DNA from: Rhizobium sp. Q54
GTDB taxonomy: Bacteria > Pseudomonadota > Alphaproteobacteria > Micropepsales > Micropepsaceae
DNA: 64,000 bases
Reading direction: 5' to 3'
Assembly: GCA_945882615.1 (NCBI GenBank)
Contig: CAMCWK010000007.1
Coordinates: 46,372-110,371 of the forward strand
The position numbers and the translations under genes were made by a program. Shown here one piece after another: positions 14,509 through 23,014 of the stretch; within the stretch, counting starts at the first letter, position 1; the number at the start of each line of letters is the position of its first letter. The notes below the pieces were generated by a model. The model worked only from the letters and a program-made list of their open reading frames with translations, made no database searches and was not told the DNA's origin.

Positions 14509-15570
14509 TCACAGGCCCTTTCCGGTATCTTGGGTCGCGTCATAGTCAAAAGAAAGCTGCGGAGATGGGGCGCCCTTAGGAAGTTCGAAACGCGGGCGTA
14601 GGCGATTTAGCTTTTTCATAAAATCGTGCCAGTCGTCACTAAGCTGCATCATCGTAACTACTGCCCCAAGATGTTCTTTGAGTTTGGGATACCCGCGAGT
14701 TTGAGTTAATCGCCGGAAAAGATGCGTAGAAAGCCTACCTGAAGCCAGTTTTGGAGTTACAGCTTTGAGTTCTTCGAGGACACCAGGAGCGAGACGGCGA
14801 TATACCACCTCATTGGTTAGGCAGCCGAAATATTGGGGTCGCTTCACCGAGTCTTTTGGATATTCCAGATTTCGGAGCCGGAAAATCTCCTTGTAGAATT
14901 CGGGAGGGAATGTTGGAACGTAGGGCTGCAATTCCTTGGCGATATACTCGTTAAGAATACGGGCCAAGGCATCTTGAGTTCGAAAATTCTGGAATCCAGT
15001 TGCTTCATCGACCAGGGCAATAATACCGACGTTTGCCAGCGCCCGGATCAGCACATCCGCAGCAGAAATCATGCGTTCGTAGCGAGCAGGTACGCTGCCG
15101 CTCTCTTTCAGTTCAGCGTCACGGAAGCGAAGATAAACTTCTGCAACCATCGGCAGCAGCCGGGCATCGTAACCCACACCCTTGCCGCCAGTTTTGGAGC
15201 GATAAAAGATGGGCGTGGTCGACTGCAGTAGATCGTCAGATATGAAGGGTTTGAGGGCTTCTGCCTGCAAGAAGAAGGGAAGTTCGTCTACGGTAGAGAG
15301 GACGCCCGTCCCCGCCTTTGGTGACCTGGAGCGGCCCAGTGCTCGCAAGAAGGTCGCCTGTGTGATGATGCGGGTCCCATTTTGGAGGACCGCGCTAGAC
15401 ACGGTCGATTTTCCGAGAGGGAAATCACCTTCGTGTTCCGCTACCGGCAGATTGCCCGCCCAGCGGCTGACGGCAGCTTTAGACGCGATTTCTCTGCGGC
15501 GCTCAGGAGAGAGAGCATCTTTTCGGGCCTTTGCAGCCTTAACTCGGGCCGGGTTTTTCACATCGGTCAT
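14509..15570 (-). CDS. P63C-domain protein
   Basis: A 353-residue protein. The ATG at 15570 has GGAG six bases upstream; an ATG at 15582 is an alternative. The N-terminal 40 residues are basic and helical (LSPERRREIASKAAVSRW). The C-terminal third carries the P63C signature: PYVPTFPPEFYKEIFRLRNL, then RPQYFGCLTNEVVYRRLAPG, then an SDDWHDFMKKLNRLRPRF end. P63C proteins occur in phages and bacterial accessory regions, and their function is unknown. The gene is low in GC, has a palindromic operator over its promoter, and is followed by the tail-anchored gene. It could be a mobile-element or defence gene. Confidence 0.8.
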   Translation of the reverse strand: MTDVKNPARVKAAKARKDALSPERRREIASKAAVSRWAGNLPVAEHEGDFPLGKSTVSSAVLQNGTRIITQATFLRALGRSRSPKAGTGVLSTVDELPFFLQAEALKPFISDDLLQSTTPIFYRSKTGGKGVGYDARLLPMVAEVYLRFRDAELKESGSVPARYERMISAADVLIRALANVGIIALVDEATGFQNFRTQDALARILNEYIAKELQPYVPTFPPEFYKEIFRLRNLEYPKDSVKRPQYFGCLTNEVVYRRLAPGVLEELKAVTPKLASGRLSTHLFRRLTQTRGYPKLKEHLGAVVTMMQLSDDWHDFMKKLNRLRPRFELPKGAPSPQLSFDYDATQDTGKGL

Positions 15571-15579
15571 CTGATTCTC

Positions 15580-15628
15580 CATGCTTGCAGGGAGATAAAT
15601 ACATGCTTGCAAAAATGTTTGCAAGCAT
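15580..15628 (-). promoter_or_regulatory. palindromic operator over the P63C promoter
   Basis: A perfect 11-base inverted repeat, ATGCTTGCAAA and TTTGCAAGCAT with a four-base centre (15603-15628), plus a third half site ATGCTTGCA at 15581-15589. On the minus strand it supplies a -35-like TTGCAA and, 17 bases on, a -10-like TATTTA. A dimer bound here would block transcription. The binding factor is not identified. Confidence 0.6.
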
Positions 15629-15761
15629 ATGAACTGACGCGTGCTAGCATACAGGGGGCCCGGTAAACCTTTGAGATTTCAGCTATCCGCTAGCAAACTA
15701 CCTTATCCCCGCCCGCCAGACGCGCTAGAAAGGCCCCCTAACAGGGGTCCTTACAACAACA

Positions 15762-17360
15762 ATGCCGCCCACCGGACGCCTCACCGCCCGCGAATGGACC
15801 TTTCTGGGGATCACCCTGCTGTTCTGGGCGGGGTTCGTGATCCTGCTCGGAAAAGACACCAGCTGGGACTTCCGCAATTACCACTGGTACGCCCCCTATG
15901 CGTTCCTGAACGGCCGCATGGGGATCGACATCGCCGTCGCCCATCAGGGCAGCTGGTACAATCCCTATCTCGACCTGCCCTTCTATTGGCTGGCGAACCA
16001 CACGCGCGCCTGGATCGCGCTGGGCGTCTTGGGCGCGGTGCAGGGCGCCACCGTCATCCCGCTCTACATGATGGGCCGCTCCATCCTGCGCGTGGTGGCC
16101 AAGCCCGGCGATGCGCAATTGCTGGCGGGCGCACTCGCCCTCCTGGGCCAGTTCGGCGCCCTGACGATCACCGAGTTCGGCACCACCTATTACGACAATG
16201 TGATGGCCTGCTTCGCCCTTTCGGGCCTCGCCATCATCGTCTGCAACCGCGATGCCCTGCGCACCGGACCGTTGCGCAACGCCGCGATGCTGTCGGCGCT
16301 GGCCGGCCTGATCACCGGCATGGCGATGGGCCTGAAACTGCCCTCCATGCCCTGGTGCATCGGCTTCGCCGCCGCCCTGCTGGCGGTGGGCGGAAGCGGG
16401 CGGCATATCGGCCTTCGCCTGGCGGTGGGCGGCATTGCGGGCGTGATCGGCTTTGCCATCTTCGCCGCGCCCTGGATGCTCCATGTCTATGAGCAGACCG
16501 GCAATCCGCTGTTTCCCTATTTCAACGCCTATTGGCAATCGCCGCTGGCGCTCGACGCGCATTATCGCGACCTGCGCTTCGTCCCCATCCTGTTCTGGCG
16601 GCAGATATTCTTCCCCTTCCTCTTCACCCTGGACTGGCATGTCGCGGGCGATCTGGCGGTGCAGGATATCCGCCTGGCGCTCGCCTATATCCTGGTGATC
16701 CCGGCGGTCATCGTCCTGATCCTGAAGAAGGAGGCCGCCGACGCGCTGGTGGAACGCCGCGCCGCCATCATCCTGTTCGCCTTCGCCGCGGCCGGCTACG
16801 TCACCTGGCTGAAATTCTTCGCCATCTACCGCTATGCCATCCTTCTGGAGATGCTCAGCGTGCTCCTGGTGATCGCGGCGGTCGGCCTGCTGCCGATCGC
16901 GCGCAAGACGCGCCAGCTGGTGCTGGTGGGCCTCGCCGCCCTGGTGCTGGTCACCACCCGCAGCGAGTTCCTGGAACGCGCCCCCGTCGAAGACCCCTAT
17001 ATCGAGACCGCGCTGCCCCCCATTCCCAATCCGGGCAAGGCCATGGTGGTGATGACCGGCGACGCCCCGCTGGGCTTCATCGCCACCACCCTGCCGCCCC
17101 AGATCCCGGTGCTGCGGATCGACGGCTGGTTCCTGCAGCCGCGCGACGGCAGCGGGCTGACAAAGCTGATGAAGGCCCGGGTGGCGGCGCACCTGAAATC
17201 GGGCGGTGACCTCTACCTCCTGGCCGACGCCAATGACATGAACCGCGCCCGCGCGGCGCTGCGCGATTATCGCCTCGCCATCCGCTGGCCCGTCTGCCAG
17301 CAGTTCGATACAAATATCATCGGGCTCTATCAGTGGTGCCCGCTAGCGAGATTGCCATGA
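15762..17360 (+). CDS. GT-C-type membrane glycosyltransferase of a Gtr operon
   Basis: A 532-residue polytopic membrane protein with about ten helices. Its first periplasmic loop has SWDFRNYHWYAPYAFLNGR, in the position of the catalytic Asp of GT-C enzymes that take sugar from a polyprenyl carrier. About 130 C-terminal residues are periplasmic. The next two genes encode a GT2 polyprenyl-sugar synthase and a GtrA flippase, each overlapping by four bases (ATGA), so this should be the strain-specific transferase that moves the flipped sugar to a surface polymer or lipid. The ATG at 15762 has no strong ribosome site. Acceptor unknown. Confidence 0.78.
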   Translation: MPPTGRLTAREWTFLGITLLFWAGFVILLGKDTSWDFRNYHWYAPYAFLNGRMGIDIAVAHQGSWYNPYLDLPFYWLANHTRAWIALGVLGAVQGATVIPLYMMGRSILRVVAKPGDAQLLAGALALLGQFGALTITEFGTTYYDNVMACFALSGLAIIVCNRDALRTGPLRNAAMLSALAGLITGMAMGLKLPSMPWCIGFAAALLAVGGSGRHIGLRLAVGGIAGVIGFAIFAAPWMLHVYEQTGNPLFPYFNAYWQSPLALDAHYRDLRFVPILFWRQIFFPFLFTLDWHVAGDLAVQDIRLALAYILVIPAVIVLILKKEAADALVERRAAIILFAFAAAGYVTWLKFFAIYRYAILLEMLSVLLVIAAVGLLPIARKTRQLVLVGLAALVLVTTRSEFLERAPVEDPYIETALPPIPNPGKAMVVMTGDAPLGFIATTLPPQIPVLRIDGWFLQPRDGSGLTKLMKARVAAHLKSGGDLYLLADANDMNRARAALRDYRLAIRWPVCQQFDTNIIGLYQWCPLARLP

Positions 17361-18292
17361 AGGTCGCGGTGCTGGTGCCCTGCTATAACGAGGAAGCCGC
17401 CATCGCCAAGGTGGTGACGGACTTCCGCGCCGCCCTGCCGGATGCCACCGTCTATGTCTATGACAATAACAGCCATGACGACACAATCGCCCGCGCCGCC
17501 CATGCCGGCGCGGTGGTGCGAAGCGAGCGCCGCCAGGGCAAGGGCAATGTGGTGCGCCGCATGTTCGCCGACATCGATGCCGACATCTATGTGCTGGTCG
17601 ATGGCGACGACACCTATGACGCCGCCGCCGCCGCCGACATGGTGGACCGGCTGGTGCAAGACGGCGTCGATCTGCTGACCGCCCGGCGCGTCCACACCCA
17701 GGCATCCGCCTATCGTCCGGGCCATGTCTTTGGCAACAAGATGCTGACCGGCCTGACCGCCACCCTGTTCAACGTCAACATGCCCGACATGCTGAGCGGC
17801 TATCGCGTCTTTTCCCGCCGCTTCGTCAAGAGCTTCCCCTTCACCGCCGAAGGCTTCGCCATCGAGACCGAGCTGACCATCCATGCGGTGCGGCTGATGA
17901 TGCCGATGGCCGAAATGGACACGGCCTACAAGGAACGCGCGCTGGGTTCGCTGTCCAAGCTCAGCACGTTTAAAGACGGCTTTCGCATCCTGGGCATGAT
18001 CGTCTATCTGGCGCGCGAAGAACGCCCGCTGATGTTCTTCTCCCTCATCGCCGCGGCGTTCGCCGCCGCCTCGCTGCTCATCGGCATTCCGGTGGTGGGA
18101 GAATTCCTGAAAACCGGCGAAGTGCCGCGCCTGCCCACCGCTGTTCTCTCGATGGGGCTTATGGTGATCGCCAGCCTTGCCGTCACCGCCGGGCTGATCC
18201 TGGACACGGTGACGCGCGGGCGCTGGGAGGCCAAGCGCATGGCCTATCTGGCCATCCCCGGCCCCCAAGATTTGGACAAGCGTCTCAAATGA
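17357..18292 (+). CDS. GT2 family polyprenyl-phosphate sugar transferase (GtrB-like)
   Basis: A 311-residue enzyme. The GT-A domain begins MKVAVLVPCYNEEAAIAKVV and has DNNSHDDT, LVDGDDTYD (the DxD-type metal site) and ETELTIHA. Two hydrophobic helices follow at about residues 225-245 and 265-285, as in GtrB and dolichol-phosphate mannose synthase relatives. It is expected to load a nucleotide sugar onto undecaprenyl phosphate at the inner face of the membrane. The ATG overlaps the previous stop (ATGA), and its own stop overlaps the next ATG in the same way, so the three genes are tightly coupled. Confidence 0.85.
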   Translation: MKVAVLVPCYNEEAAIAKVVTDFRAALPDATVYVYDNNSHDDTIARAAHAGAVVRSERRQGKGNVVRRMFADIDADIYVLVDGDDTYDAAAAADMVDRLVQDGVDLLTARRVHTQASAYRPGHVFGNKMLTGLTATLFNVNMPDMLSGYRVFSRRFVKSFPFTAEGFAIETELTIHAVRLMMPMAEMDTAYKERALGSLSKLSTFKDGFRILGMIVYLAREERPLMFFSLIAAAFAAASLLIGIPVVGEFLKTGEVPRLPTAVLSMGLMVIASLAVTAGLILDTVTRGRWEAKRMAYLAIPGPQDLDKRLK

Positions 18293-18738
18293 CCGGCCTC
18301 CTGGCACGGCTGTCGCAGGTTTCCATTCTGCGCTTCGCCGTGATCGGCATCCTGGGCATGCCGGTGGACTGGCTGGCCTTGCAGCTTTTCCTGCATCTGG
18401 GCACCGGCCCCTATTTCGGCCGCGTGCTGGCCTGGCTGTGCGCCGCCACCTTTACCTGGCTCGGCAACCGCTATTTCACCTTTGCGGATCGCCGTTCGCA
18501 CAGTTTCACCGGCACAGCGGCCGAATGGGGCCGCTTCCTTGCCGCCAATGCGGTGGGCGGGCTGGTCAATGTCGGGCTCTACAGCGTGATGCTGCGCTTC
18601 GCCCCGCCGCCCTTGAACGATATCAACCTGGCCTTTGTCAGCGGCATCCTGCTGGGCCTGGCGTTCAATTTCTTCCTCTCCAAAAGAATGGTCTTCCGCC
18701 CCGACGCACCCATCGACACCTACAAGGGGCCGCTATGA
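18289..18738 (+). CDS. gtrA: GtrA-family flippase
   Basis: A 149-residue protein with four membrane helices and the GtrA signatures LRFAVIGILGMPVDWLAL near the start and TFTWLGNRYFTFAD in the middle. GtrA proteins are thought to flip polyprenyl-linked sugars to the periplasmic side. It closes the Gtr operon, overlapping the GT2 gene by ATGA. A palindromic repeat copy begins five bases after its stop and may serve as transcript end. Confidence 0.85.
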   Translation: MTGLLARLSQVSILRFAVIGILGMPVDWLALQLFLHLGTGPYFGRVLAWLCAATFTWLGNRYFTFADRRSHSFTGTAAEWGRFLAANAVGGLVNVGLYSVMLRFAPPPLNDINLAFVSGILLGLAFNFFLSKRMVFRPDAPIDTYKGPL

Positions 18739-18742
18739 CGGT

Positions 18743-18869
18743 GTCATTCCCGGCGAGCCCCGTGCGAAGCACGGGGCGAGGGAAGGGAATCCATTTCCCT
18801 ACAAGCGCAGGCGTCACCATGGATTCCCTTCCCCTCGCCTTGCTGACGCAAGGCTCGGCCGGGAATGAC
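18743..18869 (+). repeat. GTCATTCCCGG palindromic repeat, copy 3
   Basis: A 127-base copy between the Gtr operon and the SDR gene, with the same ends (GTCATTCCCGGCGAGCC and GGCCGGGAATGAC) and inner inverted pair. It ends 15 bases before the SDR start codon, so it lies in that gene's leader. Confidence 0.85.
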
Positions 18870-18884
18870 AGCGGGGATTAACCC

Positions 18885-19640
18885 ATGAAAATCATCGCCA
18901 TCACCGGCGGCGGCGCGGGCATCGGGCGCGGCATCGCCTGGCACTTCGCCCGCCTGGGTTACGGCGTCTCCATCCTGGAAGCCGACCGCCAGGCCGGGAA
19001 GGAAGCGCTGCAGGTGATGGTGGAGGCTGGCGCCAAGGCGCTTCTCAGCGTCGGCGATGTCTCCAAGCCCGCCGACGTCACCCGCTGGCTGAACGCCACC
19101 AAATCCAAGCTCGGCGTGCCCGATGTGCTGGTCAACAATGCCGGCATCATGGTGCGCAAGGATGTTCTGAAACTGCCGCTGGCCGAGTTCGACAAGGTCA
19201 TCGCCGTCAACCTGCGCGGCACCTTCATCTGTTCGCAGGCGGCGGCGAAAATGATGGCGGCGCGAAAGCGTGGTGGAACCATCATCAACCTCGCCTCCAC
19301 CCGCGCCTTCATGTCCGAGGAAGGCACCGAAGGCTATAGCGCCTCCAAGGGCGGCATCGTCGCCCTGACCCACGCCATGGCGATCAGCCTGGCCAAGCAC
19401 CGCATCCGGGTGAACTGCATTTCACCCGGCTGGATCGAAACCAGCGACTGGCAGAAAGCCAGCAAGGCCAAGGCCCCCAAGCATTCCAAGGCCGACAGGC
19501 AGCAGCATCCCGTGGGCCGGGTCGGCGTGCCCGGCGATGTCGCCCAGGCCTGCCAATTTTTGACAGAATCCGCTGATTTCATGACCGGCCAGAACATCAT
19601 CCTGGACGGCGGCATGAGCGTGAAGATGATTTATGTCTGA
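18885..19640 (+). CDS. SDR-family oxidoreductase
   Basis: A 251-residue classical short-chain dehydrogenase. It has the nucleotide-binding TGGGAGIG motif at residues 7-14, NNAGIMV near 85, the catalytic S (ASTRAF) with YSASK about 13 residues later, and ISPGWIET after that, ending in the usual C-terminal ILDGGMSVK. These enzymes reduce or oxidise alcohols and ketones with NAD(P). Substrate unknown. The upstream repeat copy 3 reaches almost to the ATG, so the ribosome site is weak. Confidence 0.88.
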   Translation: MKIIAITGGGAGIGRGIAWHFARLGYGVSILEADRQAGKEALQVMVEAGAKALLSVGDVSKPADVTRWLNATKSKLGVPDVLVNNAGIMVRKDVLKLPLAEFDKVIAVNLRGTFICSQAAAKMMAARKRGGTIINLASTRAFMSEEGTEGYSASKGGIVALTHAMAISLAKHRIRVNCISPGWIETSDWQKASKAKAPKHSKADRQQHPVGRVGVPGDVAQACQFLTESADFMTGQNIILDGGMSVKMIYV

Positions 19641-19648
19641 CTCCAACT

Positions 19649-19771
19649 GTCATTCCCGGCGAGCAGCGCGAAGCGATGCGAGGGAAGGGAATCCATCTTG
19701 CCGGCAGCGCGGCTTCACCATGGATTCCCTTCCCTCGCCCCGCGCTTCGCTTGGGGCTCGCCGGGAATGAC
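19649..19771 (+). repeat. GTCATTCCCGG palindromic repeat, copy 4
   Basis: A 123-base copy eight bases after the SDR stop. Its right end, GGGAATGAC, contains the ATG used by the next gene, so repeat and coding region overlap by five bases. Confidence 0.85.
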
Positions 19772-21374
19772 ATATCGGGTTTGGGGCTGGCCCGTCGTCG
19801 CCCTGTCGCTTTTTCTTTTCGCCCGTCCCGCCCACGCCAATCCCGTGCGCCTCTTGAGCGAAGGCTGGAGCGCCGCCGACGAGCGCGGCTATGGCGAGTT
19901 CATCACCGCCATCGGGGAATCGGGCTGCCGCACCGTCGCCCAGTGCATCACCAGCCCCGCCAACCCGTTCCGCGCCAGCGACCCCAGGGGCTTCGCCTTC
20001 CGCGCCGATTGCGCCGACCTGCCCTATTTCCTGCGCTTCTATTATGCCTGGAAACGCGGCCTGCCTTTCTCCTACGTCCAGCGCATCTCCCCGCGCGGGC
20101 GCACCCGCGACATCCGCTATTCCCCGCGCGGCAACCAGGTGGCGGGGCGCCGCGACGTGCTGACCGGCGACAATGCCCTGCGCGTGATCAGCAATCTGCG
20201 CGACCAGATCTCATCGGCCACCTACCGCATCCATCCCGAACTGGGGGGCGATGATCTCTATTCCCCCGCGCTGGATGCCCGCTCGATCCGCCCCGGCACC
20301 ACCATCTATGATCCCAATGGCCATCTGGCGGTGGTCTATCGTGTCGAGCGCGACGGCCGCATCCGCTATATCGATTCCCATCCCGACAATTCGCTGACCC
20401 GCGGCACCTATGATTTGCGTTTCGTGCGCGCCTCGCCCGGCATGGGCGCGGGCTTCAAGAACTGGCGGCCCGCAAGGCTGGTCGGCGCGGCCCGCGCGCC
20501 CGACGGCGCCCTGGTCGGCGGACGCGTGGTGCTGGCCACCAACGCGCAGATTCCAGATTTCTCCCTGATCCAGTATTTCGGCACCGAATTTTTGAAAATG
20601 AGCTCGCGCCCCGCCGACGCCCAGTGGAAATCGGGCGCCTTCATGCTGAACGGCGGGCGGATGGATTATTACGACTTCCTCCGCGCCAGCCTCAGCGGCG
20701 GGCGCCTGCGCTTCAACCCGGTGCGCGAAATCGCCGACCTGGTCTTGTCCAACTGCGCCGATCTTTCCTACCGCGCCGAGGCGGTGGACATCTCGCTGGC
20801 CGCCGGCATCCAGAACCGCCCCCAGCCGCCCCGCCTGCCGCCCAACATCTATGGCACCGAGGGCGACTGGGAAACCTATTCCACGCCATCACGCGATGCG
20901 CGCCTGAAGACCGCCTTCAAGGAAGTGCGCGACAATGCCGAACGCTTTTTGACCCTGTGGCGGGCCAAGGATCCGCAGATCGTCTATAATGGTTTCGACC
21001 TGGCGAACGACATGCTCGATACCTACGACCGCGCGAGCGCCCAATGCACCGTCAGTTATCGCCGCAGCGACGGGTCACAGGTGCGTTTCGGTTACGAGGA
21101 AGCGCGCCAGCGGCTGTTCGCCATGTCCTTCGATCCCTATCACTGCGTCGAGCGCCGCTGGGGCGCCAGCGCCAATGAAGCCGCGACCTGCCGGGACAGC
21201 ATGCTCAAGCGCCGCTGGTATGAGGCCCAGCAAAGGCTGCGCAACCAGCTCGACCGTTCCTACGAGGCGCGGATGGATTTCAACTTGAATGAACTGGAAG
21301 CCGGGCGCGGCGGCGTGGCCCAGCCACCCGATACCGACGCCCGCGCCTTCCTGATGCGGGAGCGCGGCCGCTAG
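19767..21374 (+). CDS. secreted protein, possible papain/NlpC-like hydrolase
   Basis: A 535-residue exported protein. The ATG at 19767 lies in the end of repeat copy 4 and is the only start that gives a clean signal peptide (MTYRVWGWPVVALSLFLFAR, cleaved near AHAN). An N-terminal-third domain has FRADCADLPYFLRFYY, then, about 110 residues later, GHLAVVYRVERDGRIRYIDS-HPDN. A Cys in DCAD, a His followed by a beta strand, and a polar residue after the next strand are what a papain/NlpC-P60-type hydrolase would show. The remaining 270 residues are unrecognised, with scattered Cys. Possible peptidoglycan or peptide hydrolase; inference only. Confidence 0.6.
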   Translation: MTYRVWGWPVVALSLFLFARPAHANPVRLLSEGWSAADERGYGEFITAIGESGCRTVAQCITSPANPFRASDPRGFAFRADCADLPYFLRFYYAWKRGLPFSYVQRISPRGRTRDIRYSPRGNQVAGRRDVLTGDNALRVISNLRDQISSATYRIHPELGGDDLYSPALDARSIRPGTTIYDPNGHLAVVYRVERDGRIRYIDSHPDNSLTRGTYDLRFVRASPGMGAGFKNWRPARLVGAARAPDGALVGGRVVLATNAQIPDFSLIQYFGTEFLKMSSRPADAQWKSGAFMLNGGRMDYYDFLRASLSGGRLRFNPVREIADLVLSNCADLSYRAEAVDISLAAGIQNRPQPPRLPPNIYGTEGDWETYSTPSRDARLKTAFKEVRDNAERFLTLWRAKDPQIVYNGFDLANDMLDTYDRASAQCTVSYRRSDGSQVRFGYEEARQRLFAMSFDPYHCVERRWGASANEAATCRDSMLKRRWYEAQQRLRNQLDRSYEARMDFNLNELEAGRGGVAQPPDTDARAFLMRERGR

Positions 21375-21377
21375 CGC

Positions 21378-21752
21378 TCAGCGATCGGGGCCATAGACCG
21401 GCAGGCCCGTACCATACGGGTTGGTGGCGCTGTCCAGCGAGTAAGGACTGCCATACCTGCCATAGGGGTTGGTCACGCTGCCGGGTGAATAGCGGCTGCC
21501 ATACTGGCCATAGGGATTGGCGACGCTGTTGGGATCATAGCGGTTGGCATTGAGATTGCCGCGAAAGCTGCCGTCCTGGCCGTAGAGCCTGGGGCTGTTC
21601 GCATCGGTGCCGAAGGGATTGGTGAAGGTGCCGCGCGGCTGGCTTGGTGCGGGCGGCAGAGTGGGGTTGGCGCTGTAATTGCCGTAATACTGCGCGCTGG
21701 CGGAGCCGAGCGATGCGATCAAGGTTGCGGCGGCAAGGATCATCAGGCGCAT
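21378..21752 (-). CDS. exported NPYG-repeat protein
   Basis: A 124-residue protein with signal peptide residues 1-20 (ending ASAQ). The mature chain is made of a degenerate 16-residue repeat centred on NPYGxYGSxYSxxSxT, clearest near the C-terminus, with earlier imperfect units (NPFG and NANRYDPNSVANPYG). It is rich in Tyr, Asn, Gly, Ser and Pro and lacks charge, suggesting an extended surface or matrix-like protein. Convergent with the putative hydrolase, four bases between stops. No known family named. Confidence 0.65.
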   Translation of the reverse strand: MRLMILAAATLIASLGSASAQYYGNYSANPTLPPAPSQPRGTFTNPFGTDANSPRLYGQDGSFRGNLNANRYDPNSVANPYGQYGSRYSPGSVTNPYGRYGSPYSLDSATNPYGTGLPVYGPDR

Positions 21753-21813
21753 GGGAACACTCCCGGATGGGTTGGCCCAAGCCTATTCCCATCAGAGGAA
21801 CCGCGATACGGCC

Positions 21814-22221
21814 TCAGCCGGTTTTCTGCTCGCCCAGCGTTTCGCGGATTTTTTCCACCACCGCGTCGAAGTCGAAGGGCTTCCTGAAGAATTGCGCCCC
21901 GTTCAGCTCGGCGGCCATGTTGGTCTTGCCGCTATAGCCGCTGGCCAGGATCACCGGCAGGCCCGGTCTGTGTTCATACACCCATTTGGCGACTTCAAAG
22001 CCGTCCATCGGCGCCATCTTGATGTCGGAGAACACCAGGTCGACATGCTGCTGGCCGGAAAGGATATGAATCGCCTCGGCGCCGCTCTCGGCGCACACCA
22101 CGGCAAAGCCGGATTCCTTCAGGATTTCGCTGAGCACGCCGCGCACCAGATACTCGTCATCGACCAGCAAAACGGTGGGATTGTGCGGCGGCGGTTGCGG
22201 AAATTGCAGTATATCGGCCAT
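21814..22221 (-). CDS. single-domain response regulator
   Basis: A 135-residue stand-alone receiver: acidic pocket D21/D22, phospho-acceptor D66 in VFSDIKMAPMDG, and K113 in FRKPFDF. A short leader MADILQFPQPPPH precedes the fold. No output domain and no histidine kinase are near, so it probably acts by protein contact or in a phosphorelay. An EcfG-like promoter lies 30-53 bases upstream, suggesting induction in general stress. Confidence 0.88.
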   Translation of the reverse strand: MADILQFPQPPPHNPTVLLVDDEYLVRGVLSEILKESGFAVVCAESGAEAIHILSGQQHVDLVFSDIKMAPMDGFEVAKWVYEHRPGLPVILASGYSGKTNMAAELNGAQFFRKPFDFDAVVEKIRETLGEQKTG

Positions 22222-22249
22222 GACTCTCGTGCCCCCTATGCCTCCCGAT

Positions 22250-22274
22250 AACCGGCCCCTATTCGTTCGGTTCC
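22250..22274 (-). promoter_or_regulatory. candidate EcfG-type promoter
   Basis: On the minus strand: GGAACC, 15 bases, GGTT, ending 29 bases before the receiver ATG at 22221. It has the same spacing as the site at 2853-2877. Confidence 0.5.
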
Positions 22275-22448
22275 GTACTCAACCAGATTTTTTTCATTAA
22301 AAACAACTAACTAGTGCAAAGGGCGGCTCAGCAAAACGCGGGATTTGCGAGAATGTCGCAAATTTTCAATCACTTAGGTGACCCCGACGCCCTGCCGCGG
22401 ACCCGGAAGTTCCGCTAAAGTGACGGCGGGCAAGGAAAGGCTCAGGGC

Positions 22449-22622
22449 GTGAGCAAGCTGCAAAGCTTTGCGATGGCAATGGTGCTGGCGGCGCTGGGCG
22501 TGACGGCCCTGTTCCAGATCGTCGAGGTCGATCATGTGCTGCGGCTGGCGAGCATCGGGGCGCTGGGCACCATCTCCATCCTGGCCGCCATGGTCTTCTT
22601 TCTTTTCGCCTTCCGCCGCTAG
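22449..22622 (+). CDS. 57-residue two-helix membrane protein
   Basis: A short frame from GTG at 22449, with AAGGAAAGG about 9-16 bases upstream. It starts with SKLQSFAMAMVLAALGVTAL and forms two hydrophobic helices (residues 5-23 and 33-54) split by a short acidic linker (QIVEVDHV), ending FAFRR. Codon use fits the chromosome. No family known. It is followed after 130 bases by the DUF6894-type gene. Confidence 0.5.
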   Translation: MSKLQSFAMAMVLAALGVTALFQIVEVDHVLRLASIGALGTISILAAMVFFLFAFRR

Positions 22623-22752
22623 ATCGCCATCTGCGTTCCACCACCCGCCCCGCAGCCCCCTTTCGGGGGAAAAAAGATCCGCCAGTTTGCGTTCGCGCAA
22701 GGCGTCCCACCCGGGCTTGTGGCTTCCTGATCAGGCCAAAGCTGGAGGGTCC

Positions 22753-22992
22753 GTGCGCTACTATTTTCATATCATCGAAGGGTCGTCCCAGATCGCCGAT
22801 CCGGAAGGCACCGATCTTCCCGGCGAGGACGCCGCACAGGCCGAAGCCCTGAGAATCGCCGCAGAGCTTTTGCAGGAGTTTCCCGACCGCTTCCGGCAAA
22901 ATTCCGTCCTGGAAGTGTTTTGCGAGGATGGGCGGCGCATCATGGCGCTTCCCATACACTCTGCGATCTTCAATGCTGTCCACGCCGCGTGA
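22753..22992 (+). CDS. DUF6894-like small protein
   Basis: A 79-residue protein from GTG at 22753 behind GGAGG. It reads VRYYFHIIEG, then ADPEGTDLPGEDAAQAEALR, the pattern of a very common small alphaproteobacterial family (R-Y-Y-F-H, then D-x-E-G-x-E-L, then A-x-A-x-A-L), annotated DUF6894. The function is unknown; many copies occur in rhizobia. A strong bidirectional terminator follows. Confidence 0.75.
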   Translation: MRYYFHIIEGSSQIADPEGTDLPGEDAAQAEALRIAAELLQEFPDRFRQNSVLEVFCEDGRRIMALPIHSAIFNAVHAA

Positions 22993-23014
22993 TGGCTGCC
23001 CAAGGCGGGAAAAC

